A model generated the notes under the pieces. It did no database searches. It had not been told where the DNA came from and saw nothing but the letters and a program-made list of their open reading frames with translations. A stretch of 40,019 bases of DNA from Nostoc sp. UCD121 (lineage in GTDB: Bacteria; Cyanobacteriota; Cyanobacteriia; Cyanobacteriales; Nostocaceae): assembly GCF_014222285.1 (NCBI RefSeq), contig NZ_JACKZS010000051.1, positions 1 to 40,019 of the forward strand, read 5' to 3'. The translations under genes and the position numbers were made by a program. Below are positions 1-8,277 of the stretch, piece after piece (positions within the stretch are counted from its first letter, which is position 1; every line of letters starts with the position of its first letter).

Positions 1-1
1 T

Positions 2-519
2 CTTAATTCGAGTACGAGGCATCGCTGTACACCGATTTTACTTCCCCTAAATAATACTATCTATCGCAACTTGGTATTACTTGAGCTTCGTAGCAGAACT
101 CAATTAGCCAAATTGCCAGTAGTAATCGCTACGCTACGCAGGATATCGCCTTACGTTTTTGAAGAATTGGTACTTACTTGCTGCTTTGAACAGGGCTGGC
201 AAGGTACACTGGTGACGGCGGGATAGATGGTCGAGTGTTGATTTTGGGAAAGCTTTATGTAATCCAGGTTAAGCGTTACGCTGATTACATTAGCCCAAAA
301 CACATCAAAGATTTCGTATGCTGTATTGAAGGAGAAGGAGCTAATGGTGGATTCTTCGTGCATACTGGCATAACTGGACAGTTATCAAAACAATTGATTC
401 GTCGCTCCGACAAAATAATCTTAGTGAGCGGTCAGAAACTAGTAAATTTTGTCTTAGGTAAGCAGTTAAAAATAGTGGGAATAACAATACCAATTAAAAC
501 AGTGAACAGTTATCAGTGA
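2..519 (+). pseudogene. Mrr-like restriction endonuclease, 5'-truncated by the window and frameshifted
   Basis: The Mrr_cat fold is a PD-(D/E)XK nuclease that cuts modified or foreign DNA. One frame, open from base 2 to about 202, ends with ISPYVFEELVLTCCFEQGWQ, the usual N-terminal helix of this domain. The catalytic half lies in another frame, open from 190 to the TGA at 517-519: it has TGDGGIDGR, then VIQVKRY (D plus the QxK pair of the active site), then GGFFVHTG and the closing helix LVSGQKLVNFVLG. The two halves fit together only if the reading frame changes near 200-207, and a few residues usually found between them seem to be missing, so a small deletion is likely. A start within the catalytic half (GTG at 235) would give a 94-residue protein lacking the first catalytic Asp. 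I read this as a decayed gene; a sequencing error is the alternative. Confidence 0.7.
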
Positions 520-567
520 ACAACTAACCTATGAATGAGTTAATGGAAATATCTGATAACTGATAAG

Positions 568-3500
568 TTAGCGTCGAAACTGTAGATGCTCCCCGTTATC
601 ATCTGATTGTTGAGGGTTTATTTTCAATCTCTTCAGAATCGATGGTTTGTCATCTCTAATCAGTTGCCTAACGATGTTCATTTTCTCCTCAAAAGTCAAT
701 ACTTTTGCATCAGTTGTAACACTCGTAAATAACTCGCTGACCTTTGCTCCTGTTACCTTTTCACCTTTGACATATTTTCCTACTTCCATAACTACTTCTG
801 CCAATCTTTCAATATCTAAACCCTGAATCATCTGTTTGAGATGCAACTTTAATTCTGCTAGTAATGTTTTAGCTAAGGTTGACTCAGTAGCTGATTGCTC
901 AACAGAGTTAGAGGTGGATAAAATAGCTCTCTTCTCTACATGAGATTGCAACTCAGTTGTCAATGCTGTTTCAAAGTCATTGAATGTACTTTTAGCAGTA
1001 ACAAGTTGTTGATGAGATTGAGAAAGTTGTTCTGTTAATCCTAATATTGTTTGGGTCAAAGTAGACTCGATAGCTGATTGTTCAATATAATCAGATATTG
1101 ACAAAATGGCTTTGTCTTGTGCATGAGATTGCAACTCAGCCGTCAATGCTATTTCAAACTCATTGAATGTACTTTTAGCAGCAACAAGTTGTTGATGAGA
1201 TTGAGAAAGTTGCTCTGTCAATCCTAATACTGATTGGTTTAAAGCAGACTCGATAGCTGATTGCTCAACATAATCAGAGATTGACAGAATAGCTTTATTT
1301 TCTGCATAAGATTGCAACTCAGCCGTCAATGCTGTTTCAAACTCATTGAATGTACTTTTAGCAATGACAAGTTGTTGATGAGATTGAGAAAGTTGTTCTG
1401 TTAGCCCTAATACTGTTTGGGTTAAAGCAGACTCAATAGCTGATTGCTCAACATAATCGGAGATTGTATTTAAGAGTTGTCTGGTGGCTGGTTGTGAAGA
1501 ATGGACATAACTTGCTTCTCTATTAAAAATTGTTGAATTTTGTCCGTTAACTTGTCTTGAGAGTTTCTCTGTTCGTTGACCTCGAAGCCCATCATCTGTA
1601 GAGCTTTGGTTAATTCCTGCAATATCGTCTCCATGCTCGAAGACTTTTTCGAGTTCAGCATCTCGGTTAATTGCTGCAAGAAATTCGCGTGACTCGCACT
1701 CATTTCGGTTAGTTTCTCGGTTTGACTCGTTTCTAATAACTTGATTAGTTCGCTCATCTGCTGGCTGTTGGTTTGTAACTGCTCGATTCTCTGGGTCAAT
1801 TGCTCTATCTTCTCGGTTAGCAACTGTATCTGTGTTGGGTTGTTGTCGTTGGTTAAAGTCATGGGTTTGTACCTGTGGTTTATTTTGTAAAAGATAGGGA
1901 ACAGGCAATGGGGAACAGGCAACAGTTTTTTCTATTTCCTCTTCCTTGTGTGTTGGTAAGAGATCCAATTTGTCATTCCCTGCTGCCCGTTCCCTGTTGC
2001 CTGTTCCCTCAAGTTGTATAGAACGTTGTTCTGGTGTCAGATGAGGCGGTGGTGGAAAAGCCGCACTCAACAAGCGTTGATTGTGCTGTTGCCAGTCTCT
2101 TAAACGCTTTGCTTCATGACTCAATTTCTCGTAAGCTAGTGGCCCACTTGCGACTATGAAATCATCAACACCTTTAGAAGGCCCTGGCAAGCTGACAACT
2201 TTTACTCTTGCTCCAGCTTCTTGTAACAATCTTCCAGTCACGGAAATATCTCGCTCGATATGGAGCTTAGTTTCAGGCTTGGTTTCGTAGTCAAAGCAGA
2301 ACTTGAAAACTCTCCCTGGTGTGGCGAAAACCGCTAATTCCTCATGTAGGTAAGACTTACCGATTTTTTTACCAAACTCATCTTTGGGAGTTCGGTATCC
2401 CGATGAAATCCCAGGTAGCCCAATGGCAGCATGACCCTGACTCAACAGACTGGCTGCTTTTTTCGCGCCTTCTGCGATCGCACACGGGATGTTGTGCTTC
2501 CAAACACAGTACCAAAATCCTGATTGGCGATCGCTATCACTGGGGTTCACCTTGTGTTTGGAGTAAATGCGTTCGGCAATATCGTCAGGGACATCTAGCA
2601 AGAAGATACTTAATTCAACTTTTGGGGGATGCTCATATTTAATGAATTTCCCTTCAATTATTTGCCCAGACTCATCTTTTTTGGATCTTGGTTGATTTGG
2701 CTTGTAGCATCCCCATCGTTTAATCGGCGGTTTCTCACCTGGCTTTAAGTCAGCAAATGAACGCGCATCAACTCCAGCATCACACCACCAACCGCCAGCA
2801 TCAAGATGTGAATATGCCCTTATAAAACCATCTGTTAGCCGTCCTGTATTTGTTCGATTCAGCTTTTCGCTGACCATGAGCCGTTCCCAGGCTTCATGCT
2901 CACCACCTGCATAGTTAAACTGAAGACTTTCAAAGTTCAATGCTGTAATATCGGGATGAATGGCACTATTTTCAAACTCTTGCCAATCCTTTGGTTCAAT
3001 AAAATTGGGAATGTCTTTAGTATGATGTGGTGTCCAAAACGCTTCTGTTGGGACAGCAGATTTCAGTACTGGCTTAGAGAAAACCGATTCAACAGTATTA
3101 TAATTTGGTGTCTCTTTCAAGACGGGCAAGACTTTCGGTACTTTTATTGATGAATCATGGCTTGTTGTTCGGCTAGATGCAACTGATTTCACAATTGGCC
3201 CGACATTTGGAGTAGATACTGTCGTCTCTTGTTTTAGTACTGGCTTCTCAAAAGGGGCACTTATATTTATAGTTATTGCTTGGTGCTGCTTGAAAGTCGA
3301 TTTCTGAATTTGTTTTCGTAGCAATTCCAAAGCATTCTCTTTGGCTTTGGACTGTTGCGCCAACTCTACCAATCGCGTTGGATCTTCGGTGTAAATCTTT
3401 AATTCATGCCTTGCACGGCTGGCAGCAACATAAAAACTTTCCTGTCCCATAGTGAAATCTGCCGAAATTAACACCCGATCCGCAGTTTTCCCCTGACTAC

Positions 3501-5859
3501 TATATGTTGTACTCACAAGGGCATAGTCTAAGTTTTGCGCCTGTGCCAAACTAATGTGTTCAGTACGCTCATCAGCATATTTAATCTGGACTATATTCAG
3601 GTCGATGGCTGTTACAGTAAATTCCTGCCCGTTGCGTCGTCCCAATTGCCGATCGTTTTTCTTCCATTGCAAGCGATCGCCCACAGCAATTTCAATCTGG
3701 TGACTCTGGTAAACCGCTTTCTCAAAAGCCGTGTCTACATCCATTACCTGACCATTATCACCAATTAGGGTCAACTTATCAGTAGTTCGACCTACCACTT
3801 CATATAATTTGCCTTTAGAAAGCCCCCGGCGTTTGTAATCCCGTGTCGGCATGACCACATCACCAATTTCAAAGTTATGGGCAAACCGCATCTGTACTTT
3901 TGTCAGATTTTTGGTTTGCAATTGGGTGATAGTTGCAGTTTCTCCCAAAGTTCCTTCACCCTTGAGCTTCGAGCGAATCGCTTGGGTAAGGGCAAGTCTT
4001 TCTGTATTTGTTCCAGCTAACACAAGAGTTTTGAGTCGCTGCTCTGGTGTCCCTACTATATAATCATTGGCGATCTGCTCTATTTTGGAAAAACTATCTA
4101 TAGAAAGTATGGAACCGTTGGCTTCTAGTCGTTCAAAACCAGCTTCAATCCTGCCATCAGCAATTAAATCTACTGCTAATTTTAGTTGAGGGTCTTTTTG
4201 GCGCAACGATTCATTGAGGTGTGCGGTTTTAATTCCTGCTTGCTGCAAGGATTTGAAGGGATTACCTGCTGATACTGCTGACAACTGCCGAGTGTCACCG
4301 ACTAAAATCACCCTAGCTTTAAGTAAGGTTGCTCTTTGTAGGAGTGCATGGGCATCCTTAGCACTGAGTAAACCCGCTTCGTCCACAATCCAGATTTGAT
4401 TTGGTTCAATCTGTGGTGGTGGTTCCGAAACCAGTAATCGAGCAACAGTCTCAGACTGAATTTTTAACTCTTCGCTCAAAACCTTAGCAGCAGAGGAACT
4501 AGGGGCGAAGCCAATAATAGTGTAGCCGGCATCCCTTGCGATCGCTTTGAGTTCTTTAAGAGCAAAAGTTTTCCCAGCACCAGCTACTCCCTGCCATGCA
4601 ATGAATTGGTCAGATGTAGTTGCAGCTAATTCTACCGCTTCCCGTTGCCCTTTGTTCAGTAAAGTATTCTCCAAGAGGCTTTCAACTACTTCCGGGTGCG
4701 AAATTGGGTTAACGTTGCCTTGTGTCTGCTGCATTAACTCTATTGTCGCCAACTCCCGCCGGACTGCTGTCATCGTTGTAAATTGATGAGTTAAACCTGG
4801 CAAGCCGATTAACTCCTGGTGGGATTTTATCAATGGCTCAATGGCTGTTACATCAGTGGCTAAACGTTCTTCTAGGACGAATTTTTCTAAGTCTTCCTGG
4901 GTAAATGCTACATTCCTTTCTGAGCAGTGAGCGATCGCTAAATTCAAAACGTGACTCAAATTCAAATCATTGGCTGGTACATTCTCCCAAGCTTCCCCAG
5001 GTTTGACAAAGGTAATTCCTAGCGCCGCTGCTTCTTCAACCCAGTAAGCTTTTAACTCTGACTCTGGTAACTTTTCCTTACGCTGGCGGGTATCATCCCA
5101 AATTTTCTCACGCTCTGCCCAACTTGAATTAGCCCCAGCAAGAGCGATTATTTGTTGCCGCCGCTTAGAAAAGGTTTCTAAATCTTTCTCCAAAAACCCT
5201 TTGATGTCAAACTGCCCGTGTTTGCGGAGTTCTATTTCATACCCAAGTTTGAGTACTTCACGCGCCAGATAACTTTGATACGCCATTCCTAAGAATTTCT
5301 TATTGGCGAATATCTCGTTGTTCCCCAAACTCAACCACCTACCATCTGGAGTTTGGGTCATGTTCATCAGCAAACAATGGGTGTGCAGATGTGGGTCTAA
5401 ATCCCGGCTTTCGATGTGAGAGAACTGCGCGACGACCAAGTTACCAGTTTTAATTCTATGTCTGCCATTGTCCGAAGTCACTCTGGTATAGGCGTAACGC
5501 TGCTCTATTAGCTCCAGGGTTTCTTTTAGCGCCTGATCATGGGCATCGATTAACCGTGTATCCCCACCAACCAATGCCATCAAGCTCACACTTTTGGGCG
5601 CTGAAAATGTACAGTCTAATGCGGCTCTGCGTTCAAATCCTTTCCCCTTTTCTTTGACTACTCTGGCATTCAATACCTCACGACCATCAAGCGTAAGCCC
5701 CTCAATGATATTTTTAAAAGCTTCTTCGTCATCGACTGCCCCTGACAACCCCAACTTTTTAGCACCTTGACCACTCCAAAGCGACTTTCCTTGGTGATAG
5801 TAATTCTTGATGAAGTAGTTCACCGCCATCTCACTTGAGACGTTAGCCGCTGTTAGCAT
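568..5859 (-). CDS. MobF-type conjugative relaxase-helicase with primase-like C-terminal domain
   Basis: A TraA/TrwC-like protein of 1763 residues that should nick the plasmid transfer origin, stay bound to the 5' end and unwind the strand. Seen: N-terminal tyrosines Y15, Y20 and Y21; the FSAPKSVS motif at 85-92; the three-histidine metal motif DPHLHTH at 155-161. A RecD-like SF1 helicase follows, with Walker A GVAGAGKT at 423-430, Walker B IWIVDEAGLL near 488-497, RVILVGDTRQLSAV, and late motifs STTYSSQGKT and VAASRARHELKIYTE. Residues about 990-1290 (GGWWCDAGVD, IAEGAKKAASLL, GVDDFIV) resemble the DUF3854 TOPRIM-like region of cyanobacterial plasmid primases. A low-complexity linker follows, then three 61-residue coiled-coil repeats (1466-1648). 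ATG start; transcribed away from the control region at 5860-6535. The relaxase and helicase parts are secure; the primase role is inference. No other transfer gene is adjacent. Confidence 0.92.
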   Translation of the reverse strand: MLTAANVSSEMAVNYFIKNYYHQGKSLWSGQGAKKLGLSGAVDDEEAFKNIIEGLTLDGREVLNARVVKEKGKGFERRAALDCTFSAPKSVSLMALVGGDTRLIDAHDQALKETLELIEQRYAYTRVTSDNGRHRIKTGNLVVAQFSHIESRDLDPHLHTHCLLMNMTQTPDGRWLSLGNNEIFANKKFLGMAYQSYLAREVLKLGYEIELRKHGQFDIKGFLEKDLETFSKRRQQIIALAGANSSWAEREKIWDDTRQRKEKLPESELKAYWVEEAAALGITFVKPGEAWENVPANDLNLSHVLNLAIAHCSERNVAFTQEDLEKFVLEERLATDVTAIEPLIKSHQELIGLPGLTHQFTTMTAVRRELATIELMQQTQGNVNPISHPEVVESLLENTLLNKGQREAVELAATTSDQFIAWQGVAGAGKTFALKELKAIARDAGYTIIGFAPSSSAAKVLSEELKIQSETVARLLVSEPPPQIEPNQIWIVDEAGLLSAKDAHALLQRATLLKARVILVGDTRQLSAVSAGNPFKSLQQAGIKTAHLNESLRQKDPQLKLAVDLIADGRIEAGFERLEANGSILSIDSFSKIEQIANDYIVGTPEQRLKTLVLAGTNTERLALTQAIRSKLKGEGTLGETATITQLQTKNLTKVQMRFAHNFEIGDVVMPTRDYKRRGLSKGKLYEVVGRTTDKLTLIGDNGQVMDVDTAFEKAVYQSHQIEIAVGDRLQWKKNDRQLGRRNGQEFTVTAIDLNIVQIKYADERTEHISLAQAQNLDYALVSTTYSSQGKTADRVLISADFTMGQESFYVAASRARHELKIYTEDPTRLVELAQQSKAKENALELLRKQIQKSTFKQHQAITINISAPFEKPVLKQETTVSTPNVGPIVKSVASSRTTSHDSSIKVPKVLPVLKETPNYNTVESVFSKPVLKSAVPTEAFWTPHHTKDIPNFIEPKDWQEFENSAIHPDITALNFESLQFNYAGGEHEAWERLMVSEKLNRTNTGRLTDGFIRAYSHLDAGGWWCDAGVDARSFADLKPGEKPPIKRWGCYKPNQPRSKKDESGQIIEGKFIKYEHPPKVELSIFLLDVPDDIAERIYSKHKVNPSDSDRQSGFWYCVWKHNIPCAIAEGAKKAASLLSQGHAAIGLPGISSGYRTPKDEFGKKIGKSYLHEELAVFATPGRVFKFCFDYETKPETKLHIERDISVTGRLLQEAGARVKVVSLPGPSKGVDDFIVASGPLAYEKLSHEAKRLRDWQQHNQRLLSAAFPPPPHLTPEQRSIQLEGTGNRERAAGNDKLDLLPTHKEEEIEKTVACSPLPVPYLLQNKPQVQTHDFNQRQQPNTDTVANREDRAIDPENRAVTNQQPADERTNQVIRNESNRETNRNECESREFLAAINRDAELEKVFEHGDDIAGINQSSTDDGLRGQRTEKLSRQVNGQNSTIFNREASYVHSSQPATRQLLNTISDYVEQSAIESALTQTVLGLTEQLSQSHQQLVIAKSTFNEFETALTAELQSYAENKAILSISDYVEQSAIESALNQSVLGLTEQLSQSHQQLVAAKSTFNEFEIALTAELQSHAQDKAILSISDYIEQSAIESTLTQTILGLTEQLSQSHQQLVTAKSTFNDFETALTTELQSHVEKRAILSTSNSVEQSATESTLAKTLLAELKLHLKQMIQGLDIERLAEVVMEVGKYVKGEKVTGAKVSELFTSVTTDAKVLTFEEKMNIVRQLIRDDKPSILKRLKINPQQSDDNGEHLQFRR
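916..1464 (-). repeat. three 183-bp tandem repeats in the relaxase C-terminus
   Basis: Three consecutive units at 1464-1282, 1281-1099 and 1098-916 each encode 61 residues starting ISDYVEQSAIES (third unit ISDYIEQSAIES) and including LGLTEQLSQSHQQLV and AKSTFNEFE. A fourth, degenerate copy begins just downstream (SNSVEQSATESTLAKTLL). The period of 183 bp is constant, so the array grew in frame by duplication. The predicted product is a helical, coiled-coil tail. Confidence 0.93.
1470..1862 (-). CDS. candidate out-of-frame coiled-coil protein nested in the relaxase gene
   Basis: On the same strand as the relaxase but in another frame, an open frame runs from an ATG at 1862 to a stop at 1470 (130 residues), with AGGT eight bases before the ATG. 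Its product looks like a real protein: a heptad-rich coiled coil (LLTEKIEQLTQRIEQLQ, then MSELIKLLETSQTEKLTEM), then MGFEVNEQRNSQDKLTDKIQQ. The relaxase frame over the same bases encodes a monotonous Asn/Arg/Glu-rich linker (residues about 1333-1463), as expected of a frame that is not under selection. Either this is a true overlapping gene, or an ancestral coiled-coil segment of the relaxase was thrown out of frame by a pair of compensating indels. A longer frame back to 1922 is possible but begins with residues less like the rest. Function unknown. Confidence 0.45.
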   Translation of the reverse strand: MTLTNDNNPTQIQLLTEKIEQLTQRIEQLQTNSQQMSELIKLLETSQTEKLTEMSASHANFLQQLTEMLNSKKSSSMETILQELTKALQMMGFEVNEQRNSQDKLTDKIQQFLIEKQVMSILHNQPPDNS

Positions 5860-5948
5860 GGCTCACCTCTGCTATGGGGTTTACATAACTTAATGTTTGT
5901 GAAATTTCGCAATTGCCAATAACTATTGAATTCCTTGTTAATCACCGG

Positions 5949-5972
5949 CATCAAACTTACTTCTGTTTGATG
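5949..5972. promoter_or_regulatory. hairpin upstream of the relaxase, possible oriT element
   Basis: CATCAAAC at 5949-5956 and its exact reverse complement GTTTGATG at 5965-5972 form an 8-bp stem with an 8-base loop, about 90 bp upstream of the relaxase start. MobF transfer origins commonly have such an inverted repeat next to the nick site, which is the only reason to suggest oriT. An operator for relaxase autoregulation is equally possible. Confidence 0.35.
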
Positions 5973-6166
5973 TCGAGTTAAAAAAACTTGGTGAGACTTA
6001 GACTTCAACAATTTTTTATTCCTGATTGCTCATGCCATTTAATATAGCAAAAAATCGAGCATTCTTTCCGCCAAATATGGCGTACTGTGCGTCAGAAAAA
6101 GATGGATTCCAGGGGTTGTGGTTATTTAAGGTAATTACTAGATAATTGGGAGAATCCTTGAAAACA

Positions 6167-6226
6167 TTGGGAAGTGTTGGGAAGTACTAGGAAGTCTTGG
6201 GAAGTCTTAGGAATTGTTGGAAAATA
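6167..6226 (+). repeat. 10-bp tandem repeat array (TTGGGAAGTN), iteron-like
   Basis: Six contiguous 10-base units: TTGGGAAGTG, TTGGGAAGTA, CTAGGAAGTC, TTGGGAAGTC, TTAGGAATTG and a decayed TTGGAAAATA. The 10-bp period places each unit on the same face of the helix, as expected for cooperative protein binding. It lies about 310 bp before the actin-like gene and the relaxase start. In type II segregation systems, the centromere bound by the adaptor protein is such an array upstream of the actin-like gene, so this is the best parC candidate for the operon at 6536. A replication iteron is the alternative. Confidence 0.65.
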
Positions 6227-6535
6227 TTAAGCTAATGACAATTTTGTGACTGGATGATGTTGAATAGTTGAAAAGGTAAGAAATGAATTGGAGATTTGAA
6301 AGATGTTGTTTAGATATTGGGAGATGTTGAATGTAATTGGTTAAAATTGGGAATTTGGAGATTTTGTGGAGATTTTCTCTCAGATTCACGAATTCATGAA
6401 AAGTCAAGAATTAGTGCCAAAACTGTAATCTTTCTTCGTAAATGTGGAAATAATCACGGTTTGAGCGGTTTATTTTGAGAGTAATTATCAATTAGATAGA
6501 GAAAAAAAGGGTCAAAAACAGGGAGAAATTTTCTT

Positions 6536-7636
6536 GTGGATTTAATGTTGAGTCTTGATCCGGGAACTTCAATGACGAAGATGGTTTATCGTGTTCTCTC
6601 GGAGATTCCGTACAAGTCAGAATTGCTGTGTATGGAACCAGAGTTAATTAAGATTTCCAAAGATTCGTTGGATTTATATGAGTCTGGGCAAATGAATCGG
6701 CCCAATCCAGAGAATGAAGCGTGGATAGAGTACAACGAAGAATATTATGCGGTTGGGTTTTTGGCACAAAAGTATTTTGAAGCGCGAATCAATTTTTTAG
6801 AACTCAAGTATGAGAACGCGATTCCAAAAACTTTGGCAGCAGTGGGGGCAATAGCGATTAGAGATTCTTTGAAGGCAAACTTTGATTTATCCTTGGGACT
6901 ACTATTGCCTTATGGGGAGTGGGAAGATAGAGAGAGATTGGAGAGGGGTTTAAGTAAGGCACTGTCTAGCTTTAGCTTTCGAGGGAAACAATTTTGTATA
7001 AATCTGATTAACTTTCAGTGCTTGCCTGAAGGTGGGGGACTGATATTGACGCGAAGTAAAAAACTTGGCACAGATTTCAATAAAATGAACATTGCTGTGG
7101 TGATGCTGGGTTTTCGGGATATATCAGCCGTAATCTTTGAGCGTGGTATCTCAACTGGAAAGACGGAAGGACTGGGCTTGGCGTGGATGCTGGAGAGAAT
7201 CAAAAGCCGAACATCAGGGCAAAACTTACATGATCTGTTAAAGGCTGTTCATCTATCAGGACCGACATTGAAACCGAGATACTGCAAACCTTTGGCTCGG
7301 AGCAAGAAGTCTGATTTTAAGGTTGAGGAGATAGCACAAATTATTGAAGTGGCTGACTTATCTCGTAAAGAATACTGGGAAAGGGTATCCACTTGGCTCA
7401 AGATTAATATTCCTGCCCATATTGAGCAAGTCATTATTGGTGGTGGAACGTCGGAATATTTAGGTTCGGAGTTGAAAAATTTGTTTACTCATACCGACAT
7501 TTCATGGGCAGCAGAATTATCTGAGGATGTGCGTTTAGCTTTTAACCTGCCGATTAAAAAAGATGCCTTGTGCTTGCGTTTCACTGATGTATATGGATTG
7601 TTTCGTTACCAACACGCTACATTTCGTAATTCGTAA
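6536..7636 (+). CDS. actin-like ATPase (ParM/Alp family), plasmid segregation
   Basis: A 366-residue protein with the actin-fold nucleotide motifs: phosphate-1 loop LSLDPGTSMTK at residues 5-15, phosphate-2 loop VVMLGFRDISAVIFERG in the middle, and the adenosine motif VIIGGGTSEYL near the C-terminus. ParM-type proteins polymerise and push plasmid copies apart. Its start is GTG at 6536, with GGGAG about ten bases upstream; the ATG at 6545 (residue 4) is an alternative. It heads a rightward operon with the genes at 7738, 8278 and 9045, and the 10-bp array at 6167 could be its centromere. It differs clearly from the second actin-like protein at 16670, so the two are not a recent duplication. Confidence 0.78.
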   Translation: MDLMLSLDPGTSMTKMVYRVLSEIPYKSELLCMEPELIKISKDSLDLYESGQMNRPNPENEAWIEYNEEYYAVGFLAQKYFEARINFLELKYENAIPKTLAAVGAIAIRDSLKANFDLSLGLLLPYGEWEDRERLERGLSKALSSFSFRGKQFCINLINFQCLPEGGGLILTRSKKLGTDFNKMNIAVVMLGFRDISAVIFERGISTGKTEGLGLAWMLERIKSRTSGQNLHDLLKAVHLSGPTLKPRYCKPLARSKKSDFKVEEIAQIIEVADLSRKEYWERVSTWLKINIPAHIEQVIIGGGTSEYLGSELKNLFTHTDISWAAELSEDVRLAFNLPIKKDALCLRFTDVYGLFRYQHATFRNS

Positions 7637-7705
7637 TGACGCTCCTGCGTCGCTACCGCTACGCTCTAAGCGGAGCTATGCCGCAGGCTTTACGTAATTC
7701 GTAAT
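7625..7705. repeat. cyanobacterial small dispersed repeat flanked by 13-bp direct repeats
   Basis: CGTAATTCGTAAT occurs at 7625-7637 and again at 7693-7705. Between them are 55 bases with the wording typical of Nostoc small dispersed repeats (GCTACCGCTACGCTCTAAGC and GCCGCAGGCTT), including the inverted pair GACGC/GCGTC. The first direct repeat covers the stop codon of the actin-like gene. A related fragment (CGCTACGCTACGCA) is seen near 128-140. The structure suggests insertion of a short mobile element with duplication of the target. Confidence 0.65.
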
Positions 7706-7737
7706 AGTAATTTGCTTGTGAAGAGAGGAATAATGAA

Positions 7738-8172
7738 ATGTTTTCAGATGTTGAGTTTCGCTTACGAAGTAGAGTTAAGGCTGATAGCTCCGAAGCGGTG
7801 GTAATTAAGTATCTAAATTCCAAGAATACTCTTTATCCTGCTAGGGATATGGCGATGATTGCCATTAGCAGTTATTGGTTGCCTTTAGCTTATCAAGCTA
7901 TGGATCAATCAGTGGATTTAGAGCCACACATTCGTGCTTGTCTTTACCGCCTTCAACTCCACTCTTCATATCTGATGGGACTGCTGGGAGAAATCCCCTC
8001 TCAAGGAACGCCGATGATTGCAGTAGCCTCTAATCAATCACAGCCACTACAGCTAATACAATCATCACCATTACCAATATCCAAGACTTCAGTCAAAGAA
8101 CCATTACAAATAGCCAGAACTCCTGTACCAGAAGAATTGGAGTCGGAAACTGACTGGTTAAATCCTTTTTAG
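7738..8172 (+). CDS. uncharacterised protein following the actin-like ATPase
   Basis: A 144-residue protein that I do not recognise. The first 85 residues look like a folded helical domain (DMAMIAISSYWLPLAYQAMD, then HIRACLYRLQLHSSYL). The rest is rich in Ser, Pro and Gln and ends in the acidic stretch PEELESETDWLNPF. AGAGGA precedes the ATG by eight bases. It is about 100 bp downstream of the actin-like gene on the same strand, where type II segregation operons carry the DNA-binding adaptor (ParR). The adaptor role is inference from position only; no ribbon-helix-helix is evident. Confidence 0.65.
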   Translation: MFSDVEFRLRSRVKADSSEAVVIKYLNSKNTLYPARDMAMIAISSYWLPLAYQAMDQSVDLEPHIRACLYRLQLHSSYLMGLLGEIPSQGTPMIAVASNQSQPLQLIQSSPLPISKTSVKEPLQIARTPVPEELESETDWLNPF

Positions 8173-8277
8173 GACTGACCATTTTTTGAATTGATTTGAC
8201 GCATTGCTCCTTTCTTAGCATCTTTTTCATTAACGCAAATATCTCGTTTCAGGCTTTTTAACTAGGAGTGCATGATT

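Larger units (their letters stand above)
5860..6535. other. 676-bp control region between relaxase and actin-like gene
   Basis: No convincing gene lies here. The region separates divergent transcription units, so it should hold promoters for both the relaxase and the actin-like operon. It contains a hairpin (5949-5972) and a 10-bp tandem array (6167-6226), each listed separately. It is also the natural place to look for the transfer origin, because MobF oriT sites usually lie beside the relaxase gene, but I cannot identify a nic sequence. The array flanks are rich in TTGGGA- and TTGAA-like words. Confidence 0.6.

Noticed and set aside
6207..6407. Minus-strand open frame across the 10-bp array
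   Set aside because: It is read through repeat DNA, is Ser/Asn/Ile-rich and has no ribosome site; the region behaves as control DNA.
5860..6535. A definite oriT nick site
   Set aside because: The hairpin and position are suggestive, but I could not match a known MobF nic consensus, so no nic site is claimed.
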